Assembly (NCBI GenBank): GCA_003963115.1
Contig: RXJQ01000008.1
Location: 62,001-126,000 of the forward strand
DNA: 64,000 nt
Source of the DNA: Burkholderiales bacterium
GTDB lineage: Bacteria; Pseudomonadota; Gammaproteobacteria; Burkholderiales; Burkholderiaceae_C
Reading direction: 5' to 3'
Part shown: piece by piece, positions 53,540-62,243 of the stretch
Layout of the letters: each line of letters starts with the position of its first letter
Position numbering within the stretch: the stretch's first letter is position 1
Notes under the pieces: model-generated
Told to the model about the DNA's origin: nothing
The model's input: the letters and a program-made list of their open reading frames with translations, nothing else
Database searches by the model: none
Translations under genes and position numbers: made by a program

Positions 53540-54592
53540 ATGCTTCTCAAAGATTTGGCAAAAGGTCGAGACAATAATCTCAACCTCATACGAATGGTAG
53601 CAGCCAGTGCCGTGCTCATCACACACTGTTTTGCCTTGTACTATGGCTCGGGCGACGCAGAGCCCCTGAGAAAATCGCTGGGCATGACGCTGGGCGCCAT
53701 GTCGGTTGATTTCTTTTTTGTTGCCAGCGGTTTTCTGGTCACAGCAAGCCTGATTGCCAAGAACAATCTGCGCGAATTCGCGCTTGCCCGCATACTTCGA
53801 ATATATCCTGGCCTCATCACCGCGATCCTGATTTCCACGCTGATTTGCGGGCTTTTTTTCTCTACGCTGTCCTTTTGCAGCTTCCTCGCCAGCACCAAGA
53901 CCTGGGTCTACATCATCAAATGCAGCACCCTGGTGGGCGGAGCCGGCTTCCAGCTACCTGGCGTATTCGAAAGCAACCCGTACCGGGCAGCGGTCAACGG
54001 TTCGTTGTGGACCATGCCCTATGAGGTCTGGATGTATATCTCCCTCGGTACGATCTGGTTTCTCTTCACGCGGGTGATTCACGCACGTATCGGCACCAAA
54101 CAGGTTCTATATGTCACGGCCTGTGGTGCTGCTGCGCTTGCGATTTTGCACAGCCAGAATAAGGCATTCTGGCTGATATACATGTTCTACAGTGGGGCCT
54201 CACTCAAGGCGGCCCAAGACAGGATTCCCATCAAGCTGGGGTTCGCTGTAGCCATTCTGTCGGTCTTGGCCGCCACCGCAGCCCTGTCGCACGAGGCATT
54301 CAGGGTGACATACCTCCTTGGCGCACCCTATCTCGTCATTTGCGCGGCGTTCGCACCAATCCAGGCGATCAAGGCCTACAACAAGCTTCCAGACATTTCT
54401 TACGGTACTTACATCTATGCTTTCCCCGTTCAGCAAGGCTTGATGGCCACCCTCCCGTCGCTGACCTTGGGACAGTACTTGGCCTGCTCCCTTTTCATGA
54501 CATGGATTCTGGCCTACCTCTCATGGATCCTGATCGAGAAGAGAAGCTTGGCGCTGAAGGACGCCATCGTGCGGCACTTAACCAACGGCTGA
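53540..54592 (+). CDS. Acyltransferase 3 family membrane protein (second)
   Basis: 350 residues, about ten helices. Pattern: DNNLNLIRMVAASAVLITHCFAL (conserved His), MSVDFFFVASGFLVTASL, FALARILRIYPGLITAIL (conserved Arg), NGSLWTMPYEVWMYI. It is a diverged relative of the neighbour at 52484, not a close duplicate, so the two probably acylate different positions or sugars. The stop codon is followed directly by a sigma-54-type promoter match, suggesting that the long operon from epsF2 ends here. Confidence 0.92.
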   Translation: MLLKDLAKGRDNNLNLIRMVAASAVLITHCFALYYGSGDAEPLRKSLGMTLGAMSVDFFFVASGFLVTASLIAKNNLREFALARILRIYPGLITAILISTLICGLFFSTLSFCSFLASTKTWVYIIKCSTLVGGAGFQLPGVFESNPYRAAVNGSLWTMPYEVWMYISLGTIWFLFTRVIHARIGTKQVLYVTACGAAALAILHSQNKAFWLIYMFYSGASLKAAQDRIPIKLGFAVAILSVLAATAALSHEAFRVTYLLGAPYLVICAAFAPIQAIKAYNKLPDISYGTYIYAFPVQQGLMATLPSLTLGQYLACSLFMTWILAYLSWILIEKRSLALKDAIVRHLTNG

Positions 54593-54608
54593 TGGCCCGT
54601 TGTTTGCT
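54593..54608 (+). promoter_or_regulatory. Sigma-54 (-24/-12) promoter for the WecG block
   Basis: TGGCCCGTTGTTTGCT matches the RpoN consensus TGGCACG-N4-TTGCW with one change. GG at 54594-54595 and GC at 54606-54607 are 12 bases apart as required. It begins one base after the acyltransferase stop codon. Transcription would start near 54619, giving a leader of about 148 bases to the ATG at 54767. Confidence 0.6.
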
Positions 54609-54704
54609 TGGGTCTGTAACACATTCATTTGCGTGGTTCCACTAAGTCGATCTGGTGCATACAATTCACGCTCATTAGTCGTATCAATTTGTACCGATTG
54701 TGTA

Positions 54705-54731
54705 GGGGAAGCCCCCTTCCCTAGTAGGGAA
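54705..54731 (+). promoter_or_regulatory. Two small hairpins in the leader of the WecG-type gene
   Basis: GGGG-AAG-CCCC at 54705-54715, then TTCCCT-AGT-AGGGAA at 54717-54731, a perfect 6-bp stem. Both lie in the leader 36-62 bases before the start codon. They may slow translation or bind a regulator. Confidence 0.3.
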
Positions 54732-54766
54732 CCAGCCTGTTCAGCCACCCCACAAACGTCGTCATC

Positions 54767-55543
54767 ATGAACAACAGAGTGCAGCTTTTTGACATTCGGT
54801 TCGATGCCATCGACATGAACCAGGCCGTCTCCACCCTGCTGGGCTGGATTCGCTCGGGTGGCCGCCAGTGCCACTATGTGGTCACACCCAATGTGGATCA
54901 CGTGGTCAAGCTGGAGCTTGATGCGCGCTTCCGCAAGTCCTACCAGGACGCCTCCATGGTGGTGGCAGACGGCAAGCCTGTTGTCATGGCCTCCCGCTTG
55001 TTCGGCAAGCCTTTGCCCGCCGTGGTGCCAGGCAGTGATCTGGTGCCTGGGCTGTTTGACCGGGCCTGGGAGACTGGGCGCCCTGTTACCGTGTTCCTGT
55101 TTGGTGCAGGCCCCGGTGTGGCCGATCGCGCCGCCCAGAAAATCGCTGAACGTTGGGGAGACGACGTCAAGGTGGTGGGTACCCACTGCCCTGAAGTTGG
55201 CTTTGACACCGACCCTGTCGAGAGCATGCGTCTGGCCCGCATGATTGCGGCCACCAACCCGGACATCCTCATTCTGGGTCTGGGTGCGCCCAAGCAAGAA
55301 CTGTGGATCAACCAGTATCGCGAGTATGTGAACGCGGGTGTGGCGCTGTGCGTCGGTGCCACCATTGACTTCCTGGCCGGTGAGCGCAAGCGCGCGCCTG
55401 GCGTGTTGCGTCGCCTGGCCCTGGAATGGGCCTATCGCATCTATCAGGAACCCAAGCGTCTGGCTGGTCGCTATGCCCACGACGCCGTCGTGTTTCCCAG
55501 GCTTGTGGTCAAGGAGTACCTCTCCATGAAAGCGCGGCACTGA
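54767..55543 (+). CDS. WecG/TagA/CpsF family glycosyltransferase
   Basis: 258 residues, the usual size. Seen: YVVTPNVDHVVKLELDARFRKSYQDASMVVADGKPVV, then TVFLFGAGPGVADRAAQKI and ILGLGAPKQELWI, all diagnostic for this family. WecG and TagA transfer ManNAcA or ManNAc onto a lipid-linked GlcNAc, the second step of several surface polymers. Here it starts a new block behind a candidate sigma-54 promoter, with a leader holding hairpins. The next GT4 gene follows 17 bases later. Confidence 0.93.
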   Translation: MNNRVQLFDIRFDAIDMNQAVSTLLGWIRSGGRQCHYVVTPNVDHVVKLELDARFRKSYQDASMVVADGKPVVMASRLFGKPLPAVVPGSDLVPGLFDRAWETGRPVTVFLFGAGPGVADRAAQKIAERWGDDVKVVGTHCPEVGFDTDPVESMRLARMIAATNPDILILGLGAPKQELWINQYREYVNAGVALCVGATIDFLAGERKRAPGVLRRLALEWAYRIYQEPKRLAGRYAHDAVVFPRLVVKEYLSMKARH

Positions 55544-55560
55544 CCCTTGTTCGCGTTCGA

Positions 55561-56700
55561 ATGCGAGAGAACTCCAATAACAACCGCTTCATTTACCTGG
55601 CATGCCCTTGGGCCCCGATGGGCGGCGGCATGTACAAGGTTGTCGATTACCTGATCCAGGCCCAGCGCCCAGGAGCTGGCTCGGCTGACCTGCGCGTGCT
55701 CGATACGCGCGGTGGTGGCCGTGCCGTGTTGTCGTGGCCGGTTCTGCTGCTGGCCCTTTGCAAGGTGCTGTGGGGGCGGCTGAGTGGCCGCTTGGTTGGC
55801 GTCCACGTGAACATGGCAGAGCGGCTCAGCCTTTTCCGCAAAGGGGCGGTGGTGCTGTTCGCCAGAGCGCTGGGCTTGCCGGTGGTGCTGCACCTTCACG
55901 CAGCACAGCTGCACCACTTCTACCGCAGCCTGCCTCGTGTGCTCCAGGCTCTTGTGCGGCGCATCTTTGCAAGCGCCAGCGTGGTGGTCGTATTGGGCGA
56001 ACAGGCCCGAAAGTTCGTGATTGACGAACTGGGGGTGCCCGGTAACCGCGTACAGGTACTGATCAATGGCGTCCCAGGCAACCGCGTGGAACGGCGCATT
56101 CGCCGGCATGGCCAGGCATTCAATATCCTGTTTCTGGGCAACCTCATGGAGCGCAAAGGGGTATCAGACCTGCTCAAGGCACTGGCCTCTCCCGAGCTGG
56201 CATCTCGCCGGGGCCAGTGGCATGCGCGCTTCGCCGGCGGGGGCGACGTGCCCCATTACAAGGCGCTGGCCGCCTCCTTGAATGCGCCGGACTGCGTGGA
56301 ATTCGTGGGCTGGGCCGATCAAGCCCGAGCCGCCCATCTGATTGCTCAGGCTGATGTGTTGATCCTCCCTTCCTATGATGAAGGCTTGCCCCTGGTGATT
56401 CTGGAGGCGCTGGCCAAGGGCGTGGCGGTGATCTGCACACCGGTTGGCGAGATCCCAGCCGTGCTCACGGATGGCCTGAACGCCTTGTTTGTTCAGCCGG
56501 GCAAAATCGATGAAATTGCCCGCGCCTTGTGCCGCCTGATGGACGATCCTCAATTGCTGAGCACACTCGAAGCGGGAGGGGCTGCCATCTACGCGGAGAA
56601 GTTCTCCATGGATGTGTTCTTCCGGAATGTGGCGCGCATCCACCAGCAGCAGTTTGGTCATTGCGCCGCTCCCGCCACCACGCACGCCACTGAAAAATGA
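55561..56700 (+). CDS. GT4 family glycosyltransferase
   Basis: 379 residues from the ATG at 55561; the frame is open further upstream but inside the WecG-type gene. GT-B features: FIYLACPWAPMGGGMYKVVDYLI, LHLHAAQLHHFYRSLPR, ILFLGNLMERKGVSDLLKAL, and the donor region DVLILPSYDEGLPLVILEALAKGVAVICTPVGEIPAV. It should extend the repeat. The GMC oxidoreductase gene overlaps its stop codon (ATGA), which links glycosyl transfer and oxidation in one transcript. Confidence 0.92.
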   Translation: MRENSNNNRFIYLACPWAPMGGGMYKVVDYLIQAQRPGAGSADLRVLDTRGGGRAVLSWPVLLLALCKVLWGRLSGRLVGVHVNMAERLSLFRKGAVVLFARALGLPVVLHLHAAQLHHFYRSLPRVLQALVRRIFASASVVVVLGEQARKFVIDELGVPGNRVQVLINGVPGNRVERRIRRHGQAFNILFLGNLMERKGVSDLLKALASPELASRRGQWHARFAGGGDVPHYKALAASLNAPDCVEFVGWADQARAAHLIAQADVLILPSYDEGLPLVILEALAKGVAVICTPVGEIPAVLTDGLNALFVQPGKIDEIARALCRLMDDPQLLSTLEAGGAAIYAEKFSMDVFFRNVARIHQQQFGHCAAPATTHATEK

Positions 56701-58358
56701 TTTCCGACGCGCGCAACGTGCCGGCAGGCGCATCCCTGAAGGCCGATGTCTGCATCGTCGGCGCGGGTGCCGCCGGCATCACCATGGCGCTGTCCTTGCG
56801 TCATCGCGGTTTGCGGGTCCTGTTGCTGGAGTCGGGAGGCGAAGCCGACGAGGAGGCCACACAGGCTTTGTATGCGGGCGAGGTGGCCGACGAAGCCCTG
56901 CACAGCCCGCCCGACAAATACCGCAAGCGGGTGTTTGGCGGCTCCACCACCATTTGGGGTGGCCGCAGCATGCCCTTTGACCCGATTGATTTCGAAGCAA
57001 GGGACTACATGCCGCACAGCGGCTGGCCCATTACCTACAACGATCTGGCCCCCTACTACCCCAAGGCCAACAGCCTGGTGGAGGCAGGCGCCTTCGACTA
57101 CAGCGCGCGCAGTGCCTTGCCCGACGCTCCTCCGGTCATCAAGGGCTACCAGAGTGACGCGGTGCCATGTGACCAGCTGGAGCGTTTCAGCTGCCCAACC
57201 AACTTTGCACGCCGCTACCGACATCGCCTGCAGGAGGCAAGCCATGTCGAGGTGCTGCTGCATGCCAATGTGGTTCACATCCAGCTGGCGTCGGATGGTG
57301 ATGCAGTCGAACACCTGGTGTGCAAGACCCTCGACGGCAAGCAGTTCACGGCCAGTGCGGGCCAGTATGTGCTGGCGACGGGCGGCATCGAGGTGGCGCG
57401 GCTGCTGCTGGCCTCGCGAGATGTGAACCCGCAAGGCGTGGGCAATGAGCACGATCAGGTCGGCCGCTACTACATGTGCCACATTGCCGGCAATGTGGGC
57501 AAGGTTGTGCTCAAGGGCAGCCCGGACGCTGTTCACCATGGCTACGACGTGTCGGCTGAAGGCGTGTATTGCCGCAGGCGCTTCAGCGTACCGGCGAGCA
57601 AGCAGCGCGAGTTGGGCATCGGCAATGTGGTCGCCCGCCTGCACTTCCCGACCATCACCGATCCCGCCCACCGCAATGGCGTGCTGTCCGGGCTGTTTCT
57701 GGCCAAGAACCTCATCAGCTACGAATACGGCAAGCGCTTGCAGTCGAAAGAGCGCGACTCGATCGGACGCTATGCGCGCCATCTGCTGAACGTGGCCACC
57801 GATCCTTGGCACACCGCAGGTTTCCTGCTGCACTGGATCCGCTATCGCACGCTGGCGGAACGCAAGTTCCCCTCGGTGGTGCTGAAGAACAAGACCAATC
57901 TGTTCAGCCTGGATGTGCATGGCGAGCAGGCGCCGAATCCGCACAGCCGCATCACACTGTCGGACCAGAAAGACGCGTTGGGCATGCCCTGTTCACGTAT
58001 CGACTGGCGCTACTCCGAGATCGACATCACCTCGGTGGACAAGACCCTGGCCTTGCTGGGCGGTGAGTTGGCGCGACAGGGCCTGGGTGAGTTGAGCTAT
58101 GACCCGGCCTCACTGGCATCAGACCTGACCATGTATGGTGCATACGGAGGTCATCACATCGGCACGGCCCGCATGGGCAGCGACAGCCGGCACAGTGTGG
58201 TGGATGCCAACTGCAAGCTGCACGGCGTGGCCAACCTGTATGTGGCCAGCGCGGCGGTGTTCACCACGTCCAGCCAGGCCAACCCGACACTGACCATCGT
58301 GGCGCTGGCACTTCGTCTGGCCGATCATTTGCGGTCGCTTCACCCAGTGGCCTCGTAA
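56697..58358 (+). CDS. GMC family FAD oxidoreductase
   Basis: 553 residues. The N-terminal FAD motif is VCIVGAGAAGITMALSLRHRGLRVLLLESGG (from about residue 18), followed by the GMC segment RVFGGSTTIWGGRSMPFDP. The C-terminal domain carries HHIGTARMGSDSRHSVVD and the final SSQANPTLTIVALALRLADHL. GMC enzymes oxidise alcohols, often sugar or polyol hydroxyls. No signal peptide is visible, so the substrate should be cytoplasmic, for example a nucleotide or lipid-linked sugar. It is coupled to the GT4 gene and followed after four bases by an epimerase, suggesting oxidation then epimerisation or reduction of a sugar. Confidence 0.9.
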   Translation: MISDARNVPAGASLKADVCIVGAGAAGITMALSLRHRGLRVLLLESGGEADEEATQALYAGEVADEALHSPPDKYRKRVFGGSTTIWGGRSMPFDPIDFEARDYMPHSGWPITYNDLAPYYPKANSLVEAGAFDYSARSALPDAPPVIKGYQSDAVPCDQLERFSCPTNFARRYRHRLQEASHVEVLLHANVVHIQLASDGDAVEHLVCKTLDGKQFTASAGQYVLATGGIEVARLLLASRDVNPQGVGNEHDQVGRYYMCHIAGNVGKVVLKGSPDAVHHGYDVSAEGVYCRRRFSVPASKQRELGIGNVVARLHFPTITDPAHRNGVLSGLFLAKNLISYEYGKRLQSKERDSIGRYARHLLNVATDPWHTAGFLLHWIRYRTLAERKFPSVVLKNKTNLFSLDVHGEQAPNPHSRITLSDQKDALGMPCSRIDWRYSEIDITSVDKTLALLGGELARQGLGELSYDPASLASDLTMYGAYGGHHIGTARMGSDSRHSVVDANCKLHGVANLYVASAAVFTTSSQANPTLTIVALALRLADHLRSLHPVAS

Positions 58359-58362
58359 CGCT

Positions 58363-59337
58363 ATGAAAGTCCTCGTCCTCGGTGCCACCGGCTTCATCGG
58401 CTCTCGGCTGATGGCCACACTCGCCGCCACGCCTGGCATCGAGCCCGTTGCCGCCAGCCGCCGTGCATCGGCATCAGCGAGCGGCAAGTGGCAAACCGTG
58501 TCGCTCGACACCATGAACGCCCAGAGTCTGGCGCAGGGGTTGGCGGGCATGGATGCCGTTGTGAACTGCGTGGCAGGTGACGCCGCCACCATCCGGGCCG
58601 GCGCCAGCTTGTTGGCCGAGGCTTGTCGACAGGCCGGCGTGAAAACGGTGGTCCACCTCAGTTCGATGGCCGTTTATGGCTCGGCGCTGGGCCCCGTCAC
58701 GGAACAGACGCCCTTGTCGAAAGACGCAGGCTGGTACGGTGAGGCCAAGTGCGAGGCCGAAGCCAGCCTTCTGGGGCTCGCCGACGTGGCCCATCGCGTC
58801 GTCGTCTTGCGGCCAGGCTGCGTGTATGGCCCTGGCAGTGAGCAGTGGGTCGGGCGCATCGCACGGCTGCTGAAGGCCCGCCGCATTGGCGACCTGGGCG
58901 CCGCCGGCGACGGCTACAGCAATCTGGTTCACGTCGACGACGTGGCCCAGGCGGTGGTGGGTGGGCTGCTGAACGCACAGGCTCAGGGCAGCTACAACCT
59001 GAGCAGCCCCGACAGCCCCTGCTGGAACGACTACTTCGTGCTGCTGGCCAAGCAGCTTGGCTATACGCCTGTGCGGCGCGTTTCTGGCAGACAGCTCAAA
59101 CTTGACGCCAAGCTGGTCAGCATCGGCCTGAAGGTGCTGGAGATCGCCGCCACCAAGCTCAAGCTGAACCCGCGCCTGGTGCCTGACCCATTGCCCCCCT
59201 CTCTGGTGAGACTGTGGGGACAGGACATTCAACTCGACTCATCCAGAGCCAGCGCGGACCTCATCACGCACTGGACCCCGCTGGATGCCGGGGTCCGGTC
59301 ATCGGCCCAATGGGCCAGAACCGTCATCCCAGCTTGA
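58363..59337 (+). CDS. NAD-dependent epimerase/dehydratase (extended SDR)
   Basis: 324 residues. The Rossmann motif is LVLGATGFIGSRL (residues 4-16). The active-site serine lies in VHLSSMAVYGS, while the usual YxxxK is in WYGEAKCEAEAS. The C-terminus has LVHVDDVAQAVVGGLLNAQAQGSYNLSSPDSPCWNDYFV. It is an extended SDR acting on a sugar nucleotide or glycolipid; the substrate is unknown. Its last 14 bases overlap the convergent copper-oxidase gene. Confidence 0.88.
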   Translation: MKVLVLGATGFIGSRLMATLAATPGIEPVAASRRASASASGKWQTVSLDTMNAQSLAQGLAGMDAVVNCVAGDAATIRAGASLLAEACRQAGVKTVVHLSSMAVYGSALGPVTEQTPLSKDAGWYGEAKCEAEASLLGLADVAHRVVVLRPGCVYGPGSEQWVGRIARLLKARRIGDLGAAGDGYSNLVHVDDVAQAVVGGLLNAQAQGSYNLSSPDSPCWNDYFVLLAKQLGYTPVRRVSGRQLKLDAKLVSIGLKVLEIAATKLKLNPRLVPDPLPPSLVRLWGQDIQLDSSRASADLITHWTPLDAGVRSSAQWARTVIPA

Positions 59338-60853
59338 TGAGCTTGGCCGTCGACGGCACGCCGGCCTTGTCGAACACGAACAGCATGTAGTAGCCGGGTG
59401 GCGCCACATTGGCCGAGCCCGGCGGCGTGACGTTCAGGCTCGCGCCATCTGACTTGAAGCTCAGGTCGAACATGCGCTGGTCGAAGTTCATGGTGTGCGT
59501 GACAGAACCCGCATGGACCAGGGTCACGCGGCTCACATCAGCCCCATCTGTCTTGACCTGGATGTCCTTGCCCCAGGACATGAATGTCGGGGCCTCCAGG
59601 ATTTGCGGGCGCTTGTCCACCAAGGTGCCGCTGCCATCCTGCTTGTAGAGGTAAGGCGGATAGTAGATTTCCGCATTGGTGTTCGTTTGCGGGCCGGGCG
59701 CACCACCACCTGCCACCAGCACCGTGGCATCGGGCAGCAGCAGCGAGATGGAGTGGTACAGGCGCATGCGGCCTGTGCGCGGGCCATGAGTCCATTGACC
59801 TGTCTTGGGATCCCACAAGGCGGTGGCGTAGTTGACCAGGAAGTCCTTGTTCAGGCGGTTGATGACGCGAACGCCCCCTCCGCTGAGGAAAACCTTGCCA
59901 TCAGGCAGCACGGTGGCAAAGGCGTTGATGCGGCCACCCAGACCATGTCGGCTGGTCGGGGTGTACGTGGGCTGTGCCCCATTGATGTCGACGATGCCGG
60001 CACGCCCCCAGGCGCGCAGCGTGAGGATCTTGCCTGGGCTGTACATCACGGCAGGCAGATAGAAGATGCCCGATGGCACGCGCAAGGAGGTGGTTTCGAT
60101 ATGCCCTTCACCTGCCGTGTCCACCATGAAGGTTTCGCCGGTGATGGACAGGATGAACACCTTGCCAGCCGGTGTGACCCAGGACATGGGATAGATCCAG
60201 TTGGGCTCACCGAATGCGGCCGCGCTCTTGGCCCCGTTGAGGGTCTTCCATCCTTTGCCGGGCGAATACAACTCGATATCGGAAACGTAATGCTCCATGT
60301 CCAGTCGGCCGCCAGAAACCAGAATATCGCCATTGGGCATGGTCACCACGGTGGGATACCAGCGTGGATATTGCATGGTGCGCTGCCCCGTGGCGGGCGT
60401 CATTTCATTTTTCTTGTAGTCGAAGAAATTGATGTCCGCCGACGAGTAATTGCGCACGCCGTTGACCGTGCGATCACCACCAACCAGCAGCACGGAATCA
60501 TCGGACGGTACGATCACCTGGCCTGAGCAGAAAATATCCGTGCCGGTTTTGTTGGGCAGCGTGAGGTGGGAAGCCTTGTCAGCCAACCCCATGGAAGGGG
60601 TCCAGATGTCGTAATGGAATTCGCCCCCCTGCTTGCCATCAGCGTGCGTGCCATAGCTCATCACACGACCATCTGGCAGGATGATGGCATGGATGGGGAT
60701 CAGGGGCCACTGCTGGACCGGCCCCATGGAGCCGGTCTCGTGGTACTCGGATGGTGAAACATCCCGATTTTGATAAAGCCACCACCCCGCAGCCGCACCC
60801 ACGGCAACGACCGTGCCGATCAAAACGGATCGGATACTGAACAACTTTGCCAT
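59324..60853 (-). CDS. Membrane-anchored galactose-oxidase-like copper-radical oxidase
   Basis: 509 residues from the ATG at 60853 (a preceding TTG is less likely). One N-terminal helix (about residues 9-26) anchors a kelch-type seven-blade propeller and a C-terminal DUF1929 domain. All residues of the copper-radical site are recognisable: Cys109 (DIFCSG) for the Tyr-Cys cofactor, Tyr166 (RWYPTVV), Tyr366 and His367 (MRLYHSIS), and His453 (VTHTMNFDQR). Such enzymes oxidise a primary alcohol or aldehyde with O2, making H2O2. It faces the GMC/epimerase genes and lies inside the EPS island, so sugar hydroxyls of the polymer are plausible substrates. Confidence 0.88.
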   Translation of the reverse strand: MAKLFSIRSVLIGTVVAVGAAAGWWLYQNRDVSPSEYHETGSMGPVQQWPLIPIHAIILPDGRVMSYGTHADGKQGGEFHYDIWTPSMGLADKASHLTLPNKTGTDIFCSGQVIVPSDDSVLLVGGDRTVNGVRNYSSADINFFDYKKNEMTPATGQRTMQYPRWYPTVVTMPNGDILVSGGRLDMEHYVSDIELYSPGKGWKTLNGAKSAAAFGEPNWIYPMSWVTPAGKVFILSITGETFMVDTAGEGHIETTSLRVPSGIFYLPAVMYSPGKILTLRAWGRAGIVDINGAQPTYTPTSRHGLGGRINAFATVLPDGKVFLSGGGVRVINRLNKDFLVNYATALWDPKTGQWTHGPRTGRMRLYHSISLLLPDATVLVAGGGAPGPQTNTNAEIYYPPYLYKQDGSGTLVDKRPQILEAPTFMSWGKDIQVKTDGADVSRVTLVHAGSVTHTMNFDQRMFDLSFKSDGASLNVTPPGSANVAPPGYYMLFVFDKAGVPSTAKLIKLG

Positions 60854-61066
60854 CAACGAGCACTCCCCGAGTACAACCTACCGACTTCTCAATCTGCACG
60901 CAGACAGACGGGGAGAGTTTGACGCAAATCAGTGGAACTCGGCCCGCCCATCCCCGGAGTGCGGGGAGTCTGAAAGGCTACTTCGCTCAATTTCGATGAG
61001 CGCCGCAATCAAAATGACACTCGCGCGGTGTTCAATCGGAACTCAGTTCTGGGACCTTTTTTTGCA
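60854..61066. other. Divergent intergenic region, copper oxidase/pyrophosphorylase
   Basis: 213 bases between divergent starts. It holds a perfect dyad TCCCCG-GAGTG-CGGGGA at 60951-60967, a candidate operator. A T-run (TTTTTTT) lies just before the ATG at 61067; no ribosome-binding site is evident there. Confidence 0.45.
60951..60967. promoter_or_regulatory. 6-bp-arm dyad, candidate operator
   Basis: TCCCCG (60951-60956) and CGGGGA (60962-60967) flank GAGTG. It is about 98 bases from the copper-oxidase start and 100 from the pyrophosphorylase start, so it could serve either gene. Confidence 0.35.
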
Positions 61067-62170
61067 ATGACAAAAGCCATGATTCTCGCTGCGGGCCAAG
61101 GAACCCGCGTTCGCCCCCTGACCAAGGGGATGCCCAAACCCATGGTGCCCATTCTGGGCAAGCCGGTTCTGGAGTACCTGATCGAGCACCTGGCGCGCCA
61201 CGGTGTACGCGAAATCATGATCAACGTGGCCTACCACCACTGGAAGATCGAAAACTACTTCGGTGATGGACAGCGCTGGGGCGTGGAGATCGGCTACTCG
61301 TATGAGGGGGTGCGCGAGCATGGCGAGATCGTGCCCAAGCCCCTGGGCTCGGCAGGCGGCATGCGCCGCATCCAGGACTTCAGCGGCTTCTTCGATGAGA
61401 CCACGCTCGTGATCTGCGGCGACGCCATCGTGGACCTGGACATCACCGCCGCCCTGGCTGAACACCATGCCAAGAAGGCCATGGCCAGCGTGGTGACGCT
61501 GGAAGTGCCACGCGATCAGGTGAAGAACTACGGCATCGTCGTGGCCGGCACGGATGGCAAGGTGAAGTCCTTCCAGGAAAAACCATCGCCCGAAGAGGCC
61601 CGCTCTACATTGGCCAGCACGGGCATCTACATCTTCGAACCCGCCGTGCTGGAGTTGGTGCCACGTGGCAAGGAGTTCGATATCGGCAGCCAGCTGTTCC
61701 CTGCGCTCGTGGACCAAGGCCTGCCCTTCTATGCGCAAAGCCGCCCCTTTCACTGGATCGACATCGGCCGCGTGAGCGACTACTGGACCGTGCTGCAACG
61801 CGTGCTGGCCGGTGAGATCGCCGACATGCGCATGCCTGGCAAGGAAGTGCGTCCGGGCGTGTGGGTCGGGCTCAACACCCGCGTCGATTGGGACCAGGTC
61901 GAGATCCAGGGGCCGGTGTACATCGGTTCGGGCTCCTGCATCGAAGCCGGCACCAAGATAGAAGGCCCTGCCTGGTTGGGGCGTGGCTGCAATCTGCGTG
62001 CAGGCAGCAAGCTCACCCGCAGCGTGCTGTTTGATTACACGCGACTGAATGCCAAGCACGAATTCGTGGAGGTGATTGCCTCACCGCAATATGTGGTGGA
62101 CCGCCACGGCCATACCACCTATCAAGGCGAGGAAGGCAGCGCCGTGCGTTGGGGAGACGCTCGAGCCTGA
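61067..62170 (+). CDS. Sugar-nucleotide pyrophosphorylase with left-handed beta-helix (mannose-1-P guanylyltransferase-like)
   Basis: 367 residues from the ATG at 61067; an ATG at 61079 (MILAAGQG) is the alternative. The catalytic motif AAGQGTRVRPLTKGMPKPMVPILGKPVLEYLI is at the start, with CGDAIVD and FHWIDIGRVSDYW later. The C-terminal half is a left-handed beta-helix (VQVxGPVYIGSGSCIEAGTKIEGPAWLGRGCNLRAGSKL style repeats), as in GMPP/ManC-like and GlmU-like enzymes. It likely makes GDP-mannose or another NDP-sugar and may feed Gmd. A strong terminator follows. Confidence 0.88.
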   Translation: MTKAMILAAGQGTRVRPLTKGMPKPMVPILGKPVLEYLIEHLARHGVREIMINVAYHHWKIENYFGDGQRWGVEIGYSYEGVREHGEIVPKPLGSAGGMRRIQDFSGFFDETTLVICGDAIVDLDITAALAEHHAKKAMASVVTLEVPRDQVKNYGIVVAGTDGKVKSFQEKPSPEEARSTLASTGIYIFEPAVLELVPRGKEFDIGSQLFPALVDQGLPFYAQSRPFHWIDIGRVSDYWTVLQRVLAGEIADMRMPGKEVRPGVWVGLNTRVDWDQVEIQGPVYIGSGSCIEAGTKIEGPAWLGRGCNLRAGSKLTRSVLFDYTRLNAKHEFVEVIASPQYVVDRHGHTTYQGEEGSAVRWGDARA

Positions 62171-62191
62171 AACACCAGGAAAAAATGAGGC

Positions 62192-62223
62192 AAGCCGCAT
62201 ACAAAAAAGTATGCGGCTTTTTT
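62192..62223 (+). terminator. Strong rho-independent terminator
   Basis: Perfect 11-bp stem AAGCCGCATAC (62192-62202), loop of six A, complementary arm GTATGCGGCTT (62209-62219), then T-run to 62223. It ends the transcript of the pyrophosphorylase gene. It also lies just past the end of the minus-strand WcaI-like gene. Confidence 0.92.
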
Positions 62224-62243
62224 CTTCGCTCAGGTCAAAGGGA

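Noticed and set aside
56658-57944. Minus-strand frame opposite the GMC oxidoreductase
   Set aside because: Shadow of a protein with complete FAD motifs; no domain of its own.
61052-61066. Sigma-54-like GG-N10-GC before the pyrophosphorylase gene
   Set aside because: Spacing fits, but the -24 element is poor (GGACC) and the start codon follows the -12 directly, so transcription would start inside the gene.
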